DNA of 64,000 nt from JABDIY01 sp963803845 (GTDB taxonomy: Bacteria > Actinomycetota > Acidimicrobiia > Acidimicrobiales > SZUA-35). Made by a program: the position numbers and the translations under genes. Within the stretch, counting starts at the first letter, position 1; every line of letters starts with the position of its first letter. Below the pieces are notes generated by a model. It made no database searches. It saw only the letters and a list, made by a program, of their open reading frames with translations, and was not told the DNA's origin. Below, in pieces: positions 57,496-64,000 of this stretch. The stretch lies in the NCBI GenBank assembly GCA_963803845.1, contig CAWDNZ010000004.1, positions 1,488,001 to 1,552,000 of the forward strand, written 5' to 3'.

Positions 57496-58232
57496 CGCCG
57501 GAGCTTGAGGAAGGGCGCGACGACCTCTTCCGGAGATATGCCGCTACTCCAACCGAGGCCATCCGAAACGAGCTCGTGGAGTCCTATATTCCACTCGCAG
57601 AATTTTTTGCCAAGCGGTACAACAACCGAGGTGCTGAACAAGAGGATCTTCGTCAGGTGGCCAAGCTTGCGCTCGTTGGTTCCGTCGAGCGCTTTGATCC
57701 AGCGGTTGGCGTGAAATTTTCTACGTTCGCCGGTCGCACCATCGACGGCGAGTTGAAGCGGTACTTCAGGGACAAGATGTGGGCGGTGAGGGTTCCGCGC
57801 AGTCTCAAGGAGCGTTCTATCGCAGTCCGGAAGGCCAACGACCGGCTGGCCACAGATCTCGGCCGACCTCCCACGATCGCAGAGTTGGGGGCCGAATTGG
57901 ACCTGGACGCAGACGAAATAATCGAGGCGCTCGAAGTCCAGAAGACGGGGTTTCGAGCCGAAAGCCTCGAGCGTCCGGTTGGGGACAGCGATGGCCTACG
58001 CCTCGGCGATCTACTTCCGGCCGATGCTAAGGGTATTGAACACTCCGAGGTTCAGATGGCGGTGAAGGCTCTTCTGGAGACGCTGCCAGAGCGGGAGCGC
58101 AGGATCCTTGTGATGCGGTTCTTCGAGGAGAAATCTCAACAGGAGATCGCTGAAGAAATCGGTGTTAGTCAAATGCATGTCAGTCGCCTGCTCCGGAAAA
58201 CTCTGGAGGATCTTCGGGACAAGATGCGCTAG
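57492..58232 (+). CDS. SigF/SigB-family stress sigma factor
   Basis: 246 residues. Region 2 (LVESYIPLAEFFAKRYNNRG, LRQVAKLALVGSVERFDPAVGVKFSTFAGRTIDGELKRYFRD), region 3 (RVPRSLKERSIAVRKANDRL ... PPTIAELGAELDLDADEIIE) and region 4 (LPERERRILVMRFFEEKSQQ, EIAEEIGVSQMHVSRLLRK) match the SigB/SigF/SigG group. GTG start overlaps rsbW. It should read the GTTT/GGGTA promoters found from 45 to 56 kb. Confidence 0.93.
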   Translation: MTPELEEGRDDLFRRYAATPTEAIRNELVESYIPLAEFFAKRYNNRGAEQEDLRQVAKLALVGSVERFDPAVGVKFSTFAGRTIDGELKRYFRDKMWAVRVPRSLKERSIAVRKANDRLATDLGRPPTIAELGAELDLDADEIIEALEVQKTGFRAESLERPVGDSDGLRLGDLLPADAKGIEHSEVQMAVKALLETLPERERRILVMRFFEEKSQQEIAEEIGVSQMHVSRLLRKTLEDLRDKMR

Positions 58233-58278
58233 ATACCCAACCGGCAGGACAGTACTGCCTGGCGGGACCAGCCCTCCT

Positions 58279-61200
58279 CTACAGCGCTCCGAAGGCTCGT
58301 TGCATGAGTTGCTCTTGCTCCTGCAGATGGATGGCGCGTGACCCGGTGGCGGGGCTTCCAGACTCGGTGCGACTCACACGCCGGATCTCATGGGTATCGC
58401 CGTGGGCTTCGTAGAGCCGGCCCTTGATCGAGTTCCAAGGACCCATGTTCTCGGGTTCCTCTTGCAGCCACACGATCTCGTTGGCATTGCCGTAGCGCTG
58501 GAGAGCCGCAGCTACATCTTTGAACGGCCACGGATAGAGCTGCTCCACGCGGATGACCGCGGCATTGTGGCCGTGCTCATCGCGGTGCTGCTCGGCTTCG
58601 GCCGCCACCTTGCCCGAGGCAAATACCACGCGACGAACCGATGCGGGATCGGTCAGTGGAGCAGGTTCTAGGACCTCCTCGAACGAGCCGGAGAGTAACG
58701 CTTCGACCGGGCTGCGAGACCATTTGGCACGAAGGCCGGATTTCGGCGTGAAAACGATGAGCGGTTTGTTGACCTCTCGGACGATCTGCCGTCGGAGAAG
58801 GTGGAAGAACTGCGCGGCCGTTGTGCAATTGGCAACCTGGATATTGTCTTCTGCGCAAAGCAACAGGAAACGCTCAAGGCGGGCCGAGGAGTGCTCGGGA
58901 CCCTGACCCTCGTAGCCGTGAGGGAGGAGCATGACAAGCGGTGAACGCTCACTCCACTTGTCCTCGGCCGCCACGATGAACTGATCGATGATGATCTGGG
59001 CACCGTTGACGAAATCGCCGAACTGCGCTTCCCACAGGGTGAGGACAGCGGGGTTGGCCAGTGAGTAACCGTATTCAAATCCCAACCCGGCATATTCGGA
59101 CAAGGTGGAGTCGTAGACCCAGAATTCGGCGTCATCTCGGCCGGCCGCGCCAAGTGGTGTGTACTCAGCACCACTCTGATAATGACTCAATGTGGCGTGC
59201 CGATGGGCGAAGGTGCCACGCCGACTGTCTTGCCCAGCGAGTCGAACGGAGGTGCCTTGATCTAGCAGTGTCCCCATAGCGAAGGCCTCGCCGAGAGCCC
59301 AGTCGACCTCGCCGGCCGCCCACATCTTGTCTCTCGTCACAAACTGGCGAGCGAGCTTGGGGTGAACTTCGAAATCGTCGGGGACGGTGGAAAGGGCCGC
59401 GTACACGCGGTCGAGGGCGGCTCGGTCTACGGATGTGTCGACGTGGGGGAGGACGCCGAGAGCTGGCGGAGCCGGCTTGGCCTTGATGCCCTCCGGCGGA
59501 GCAGACTCGCGCGTGTCTTCAAGCGCCTGTTGCAGCAGCTGCTGGAAAAACTCGATGGCCTTCTCGGCCTCTTCGATGCTGAGTTCGCCACGATCGATAA
59601 GTGCCTGCGTGAAGATGGTGCGAGCGCTTGGCCGGTTGGCGATCTTGCGGTACATGACCGGCTGGGTGTAGCTGGGATCGTCGCCCTCGTTATGACCGTG
59701 CCGGCGATAGCCGACCATGTCGATCACGACGTCTTTGTTGAAGCGTTGCCGGTAGCTGAAGGCCAGCTGGGCTACTCGTACACACGCCTCAGGGTCGTCG
59801 GCATTCACATGGAAGATCGGCGCCTGCACCATCTTGGCTACGTCGGTGGAATACTCCGATGAGCGGCTGTGGTGCGGGGCCGTGGTGTAACCCAACTGGT
59901 TGTTGATGATCAGGTGCACCGTGCCGCCGACCTTGAACCCTTTTATCTGGCTTAAGTTCAACGTCTCGGCCACTACGCCCTGCCCAGCGAACGCCGCATC
60001 GCCATGGAGCAGAAGCGGCAGTATCGGGTAGTTGCCAACGTCGGTCAGATCCATGTAGGCCCGGGCCATCCCCACAACCACCGGGCCAACAGCTTCGAGA
60101 TGGGAGGGATTGGCGGCCAGCTCTATCTCGATCGGATTGCCGTTACGGCTGTTGTGGACGCTGGTGTAGCCGAGGTGGTACTTGACGTCGCCGGACCCTT
60201 GGATTGCGCTTTCGTCTACTGCGCCCTCGAATTCCTTGAAAAGCTCTCGGTGGCCTTTCTTCATGATGTTGGTGAGGACGTTGAGCCGCCCGCGGTGCGC
60301 CATGCCGATCACTGAGCGCTCGAGCCCAGCGTCAGCGGCGTCGTTCAGGATCGCATCGATGATCGGAACGGCGCTCTCGGCACCTTCGAGTCCGAATCGC
60401 TTTTGACCAACGTACCGGGCGGCGAGGAACTTCTCGAAGGCTTCGGCGGTGCTGAGTCGTTCCAGAACATGGTGGAGGTCATCACGACTGCTGGGCGGCG
60501 CAGGGATCTCCACCTGTTCCTGGATCCATCGTTTCTCAGCGGGGTCGGCGATGTGCATGTACTCCACACCGATCGTGCGGCAGTACGCATCGCGCAGCAC
60601 ACCGAGAATTTCACCGAGCTTCATTTGCTTGGCTTCCCCATCGATGGCGGCATAGATGCCCTCGGTGGTCCCGGTCAAGAATGTTCGATCGAGATCCCAG
60701 ATTGTGAGTCCATAAGTAGCCGGGTCCAGCTCGGGATGAGTTTCCTTGGGGCCATCCGAAAGCGGGTTGGTGTTGGCGATGAGGTGGCCACGAACCCGGT
60801 ATTGGTTGATGAGTGTGTTGACGCCGTGTTGCTTGGCGTGGGCCATGTCAACGTTCTTGGAGTCCGCCATGGCGTCCTTGCGCCAGCGGACCGCCTCGTA
60901 GGGCACATCCATGCTCGAGAAGATTTCGCTGTAGAACTCGCCCTCACCGAGGAGCAGCTCGTGGACGCGTTTCAAAAAGAGCCCGGACTCGGCTCCCTGG
61001 ATGATCCGATGGTCATACGTGCTGGAAACCGTCATGATCTTGGAGATTCCGAGATCAGCGAGCGTCTTGGGGTCGGCCGCTTGGTATTCAGCGGGATAGC
61101 TGATCCCGCCCAGTCCAATGATGGTCCCCTGGCCCGGCATGAGTCGTGGCACGCTCTGCACCGTTCCGATGGTCCCGGGGTTAGTGATAGAAACGTTGGC

Positions 61201-61985
61201 GCCCGTGAGATCGTCGACGGTCAACTTGTTGTTTCGAACTTTCCCGATCGCCGTCTCGTAGGTGTCGAGGAATTCGCGGAAGTCCATGTCTTGGACATTC
61301 TTGAGTACGGGAACGACGAGTGACCGGCTGCCGTCGCGTTTGGCCTGGTCTACTGCGATGCCAACATTGATTTGCCGTGTCTTCAGTACGCGAGGTTTGC
61401 CGTCGGTGCCCACCACAAAGCTGTTTGCCATTCCGGGGACCTCGTCCCTGATGGCCCGGACGACTGCGAAACCGATGATGTGGGTAAAGGAAACCTTGCC
61501 ACCGCGGACCCGGGAGAGATGGTTATTGAGGACTTTGCGGTTGATCTCGAGAAGCTTGGCGGGAACCTGGCGGAAGCTGGTGGCCGTGGGAACGCTGAGG
61601 CTCGACTCCATGTTGGCCACGATTCGCGCCGAAGCGCCCCGCAACGGCTCTCCCGATTCCTCCTGCGGTGGGGCCGACCCCAGGGCCTTTGGTGTGGATT
61701 CTGGCGGCGCCGCAGGGGTGGGAGTTTTTTAGGTGGTGGTGGCGAAGTCTGAATTGACGTGGTCCCGCCGTTGCCGGTCTCCGGTGCGGTGATAGCTGCC
61801 GGTGCCGCCGTTACCGCCCCGCCCGACGTGGTGACGCCGTTGCCATTGGGGACCGGTTGTGCGCCTTCGAACAGATGCCGCCACTCCACTGGTACGGATT
61901 TGGGATTGTCCCTGTAATTCCGCGCAAGTTCTTCTACGAGCCAAGCATTGGCCCCTAGCGACGTTGGTTCTTGGTTTGAAGCCAC
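58279..61985 (-). CDS. kgd: Multifunctional 2-oxoglutarate metabolism enzyme (fused E2/E1), one frameshift
   Basis: About 1235 residues after correction. The N-terminal segment MASNQEPTSLGANAWLVEEL is in one frame. After SPPPPKK the frame breaks at the T6 run 61725-61730; adding one base (AAAAAAA on the coding strand) restores TPTPAAPPESTPKALGSAPP. Then come an E2 acyltransferase core (GANVSITNPGTIGTVQSVPR, TYDHRIIQGAES) and a thiamine-dependent E1 (GMAHRGRLNVLTNIMKKGH, HGDAAFAGQGVVAETLNLSQ). No lipoyl domain, as in Mycobacterium Kgd. It links 2-oxoglutarate to succinyl-CoA. Its central role makes a true null mutation unlikely. Confidence 0.9.
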
Positions 61986-61991
61986 ACGATG

Positions 61992-61997
61992 AGGTTA
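61992..61997 (-). promoter_or_regulatory. Leaderless -10 box (TAACCT) of kgd
   Basis: Minus-strand TAACCT ends 6 nt before the GTG at 61985. Confidence 0.5.
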
Positions 61998-62101
61998 GTG
62001 CGGACGCGGGATCAGCGGCGAGCTACCGGGGCCATCTCTGCCGAAGAGCGCTTCGGACTATGGCGGGTGGCCCTCAGGGAAGGGGGTAGATTTGAGTCCC
62101 T

Positions 62102-62890
62102 GTGATCATTGCGACATGGAATGTCAATTCGTTGAAAGCGCGGCTGCCCAGGGTTGAGGAGTGGCTGGCCGACGTGCAACCCGATGTGTTGTGTATGCAG
62201 GAGACCAAGATGGCGAACAAGGCCTTTCCAGGGCTCATGTTTGCGGGTCTCGGGTACGAATCTGTTCACCACGGTGTGAATCAGTGGAATGGCGTCGCGA
62301 TTATTTCAAAGGTAGGCATCGAAGACCCGATCGACGGCTTCGCGGCTGGAATCGAGGCCGATCCTGACGCCCGGCTGATCTCCGCGACATGTGGCGGCGT
62401 CAGAGTCCACAGCGTCTATGTGCCGAACGGGCGGGAGGTCGGCCACGAACATTTCCACTACAAGCTCTCCTGGTTGGATCGCCTCGTTGAGCATCTCCGC
62501 CACACCACCAGCCCTGAAGAAGCTGTCGTCGTTGCCGGCGACTGGAATATCGCACCTTCTGACGCCGACGTGTGGGAACCACGTGTTTTTGCCAATTCGA
62601 CCCATGTGACGCCCGAAGAGCGGGCCGCTCTCGATCGAATAAAGGCGTGGGGACTGATCGACACGTTTCGACGTCGACATCCGGAGGGGAAGCTCTTCTC
62701 CTACTACGACTATCAAGCCGGCCGGTTTCACAAACGGGAGGGAATGCGAATCGACTTTCTCCTTGCTTCGGAGTCGCTGGCCAGCGCGAACTTCCTCGAC
62801 CTCGTCGACCGCAACGCCCGGAAGGGCACCAAACCCAGTGACCACGCCCCGGTGGTCGCCGGTTATCGCTTTCCGGCGGTGACCGAATGA
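62102..62890 (+). CDS. xthA: Exodeoxyribonuclease III
   Basis: 262 residues of the EEP family. IATWNVNSLKARL, LCMQETKM (catalytic Glu), YVPNGREVGHEHFHYKLSWL, VAGDWNIAPSDADV and the final SDHAPVVAGY give all catalytic positions. AP endonuclease in base-excision repair. GTG start 62102; TAGATT at 62087-62092 is 9 nt upstream. Confidence 0.92.
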   Translation: MIIATWNVNSLKARLPRVEEWLADVQPDVLCMQETKMANKAFPGLMFAGLGYESVHHGVNQWNGVAIISKVGIEDPIDGFAAGIEADPDARLISATCGGVRVHSVYVPNGREVGHEHFHYKLSWLDRLVEHLRHTTSPEEAVVVAGDWNIAPSDADVWEPRVFANSTHVTPEERAALDRIKAWGLIDTFRRRHPEGKLFSYYDYQAGRFHKREGMRIDFLLASESLASANFLDLVDRNARKGTKPSDHAPVVAGYRFPAVTE

Positions 62891-64000
62891 CTCCCGCAGT
62901 CTCGTTTCCTCTGCTCTTTGCGGCGGAGGGGGGCGGCGTTGCAGCCGAGGGGCAGCGGCTGATCAGCATTCCTCACCACGAACTCCTCGTGTTCTGGGTT
63001 CAGATTCTGGTGCTCTGGGCCGCCGCTCGAATCCTTGGCGCCCTCGCCCGCAAGGTGGGACTGCCCTCAGTCGTAGGCAATCTCACGGCCGGCCTTGTTC
63101 TGGGCCCATCGGTCTTCGGTGTTGTGTGGGGCTCCGGCTTCGATTGGTTCTTGCCAGCGGGTGAGTCGGCGCCGGTTCAGAGTGGCCTGCTCCTGGGTGT
63201 TGGGTGGTTCAGTGCGGCCTTCCTCCTGGTCGTTGCCGGTTTCGAGACTGACCTCAATCTCATCACCCGTCTCGGTCGGCCCGCTGTCCTCGTGACCGTT
63301 GGGTCGATCGTGGTTCCATTCGTTGGCGGGCTGGCGGTCGGCTCACAGGTTCCCGAACAATTTTGGGGGGACTCAGCCACCAGCCTGACCGTCACCCTCT
63401 TCATCGCCGTTTCGGTTTCGGTGTCGGCTCTCGCTGTTGTGGCCAAGGTCCTCGGTGACCTTGGCTTGATGCGACGAGACGTTGGCCAGATCACGGTTGC
63501 AGCCGGGATGGCCAATGATCTCGTTGGCTGGATCATCCTGGGCATCATCTCCGGTCTGGCCGTGTCCGGTGATCTTTCGGTGGTAGACAGCGCCGTCACC
63601 GTCCTGGGTCTGGCGCTCTTCCTCGTGGGGTCGCTCACCATCGGCCAGCGAGTTGTTGATGTGTCGCTGCGGGCTGTCCGCCGCGAGGGTGCCAACCTCC
63701 AAGGCGCACTCACTGTGGCCCTCGCAGCGATGTTTGTATTTGGGGTCATCACGCAATGGCTCGGGGTGGAAGCCGTTCTGGGTGCCTTCGTTGCCGGTGT
63801 CGTCTTGGCCCGCAGTCGGTATCAGCAGGCTGAGGCCGCCCATGTCGTCGAAGACCTCACCAGCGTGGTTTTTGCTCCGCTGTTTTTCGCCACCGCGGGG
63901 CTTCGGGTCGATCTAGGGCTTCTCCGGGGGGAGGCGCTGGTTTGGACCGGGATTCTCCTCGCCGTAGCTCTTGGGCTCAAATTCGTCGGCACGTTCGCAG
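62887..64000 (+). CDS. CPA2-type cation/proton antiporter, N-terminal part (runs off window)
   Basis: 371 residues visible, about ten membrane helices. LGALARKVGLPSVVGNLTAG then LVLGPSVFG is the KefB/NapA N-terminal signature; VAAGMANDLVGWIILGIISG carries the antiporter Asn-Asp pair (ND) and LGAFVAGVVLARS and VFAPLFFATAGLRVDL are further CPA2 motifs. Starts by ATGA overlap with xthA. The C-terminal part, including any RCK/TrkA domain, is outside the window. Confidence 0.87.
   Translation, partial: MTPAVSFPLLFAAEGGGVAAEGQRLISIPHHELLVFWVQILVLWAAARILGALARKVGLPSVVGNLTAGLVLGPSVFGVVWGSGFDWFLPAGESAPVQSGLLLGVGWFSAAFLLVVAGFETDLNLITRLGRPAVLVTVGSIVVPFVGGLAVGSQVPEQFWGDSATSLTVTLFIAVSVSVSALAVVAKVLGDLGLMRRDVGQITVAAGMANDLVGWIILGIISGLAVSGDLSVVDSAVTVLGLALFLVGSLTIGQRVVDVSLRAVRREGANLQGALTVALAAMFVFGVITQWLGVEAVLGAFVAGVVLARSRYQQAEAAHVVEDLTSVVFAPLFFATAGLRVDLGLLRGEALVWTGILLAVALGLKFVGTFA

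Noticed and set aside
58236..58265. Terminator between sigF and kgd (CCGGCAG facing CTGCC-like arms)
   Set aside because: The stem is only about 5-6 bp, with mismatches and no U-tract; too weak to report.
60403..61323. Long open frame on the plus strand opposite kgd (about 300 codons)
   Set aside because: It is a shadow of the high-GC kgd coding strand; its translation shows no domain and no ribosome-binding site.

Overview
The window looks like chromosome from a mid-to-high-GC actinobacterium, possibly Acidimicrobiia (the class is an inference; no rRNA or tRNA gene was seen). Actinobacterial markers are a mycothiol S-conjugate amidase (Mca), the mismatch endonuclease NucS, a fused E2/E1 2-oxoglutarate enzyme (Kgd), DnaE2 behind a LexA-type box, a sigma/RskA pair, and many genes whose start codon lies 6-7 nt after a TANNNT -10 box (leaderless transcription).

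Layout. 1-5 kb: end of a BtrH_N protein, then SOS-type dnaE2 with two in-frame repetitive inserts. 5-13 kb: Nudix hydrolase, a large stem-loop element, a PEBP lipoprotein, an MgtE-like carrier with a PhoU/TrkA_C partner, nfeD plus an SPFH gene (both frameshifted), mca, SCP2, a secreted nuclease. 13-18 kb: membrane protein, HerA-like ATPase, small antitoxin-like protein, metallopeptidase. 18-22.5 kb: TadE/TadG-like secretion or pilus cluster with two large TadG-like paralogues. 22.5-31 kb: lipid genes (SDR, acyl-CoA synthetase, geranylgeranyl-reductase-like), ECF sigma/RskA, VanW protein, nucS. 31-34 kb: cysQ-like, mscS-corA, csbD. 34-38 kb: accessory-looking block of LuxR regulator, MBL hydrolase, FAD oxidoreductase and a histidinol-dehydrogenase-like remnant. 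38-45 kb: SdrD_B surface protein, ABC1 kinase, ettA, and a NYN-S1 RNA-binding protein reading into a histone H1-like tail.

45-58 kb is the most coherent part. Genes for small membrane or stress proteins (DUF6131, DUF6458, DUF2254, DUF1206, CsbD, a 23-residue membrane peptide, others) are preceded by GTTT-N15/16-GGGTA/GGGCA, the consensus of SigB/SigF-type stress sigma factors. The matching machinery follows at 56-58 kb: a HATPase, a STAS anti-sigma antagonist, an RsbW-like protein and a SigF-family sigma factor. I read this as a general-stress island. It also holds an ATGA-coupled operon: lipoprotein, ABC ATPase, ABC-2 permease, coiled-coil membrane protein, AI-2E transporter. The window ends with kgd, xthA and a partial cation/proton antiporter.

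Data caution: several genes are broken by one-base shifts, mostly at short A/T runs, including kgd, which is essential in relatives. Base-calling or assembly indels are the simplest explanation. No CRISPR array, IS element, tRNA or rRNA was found.
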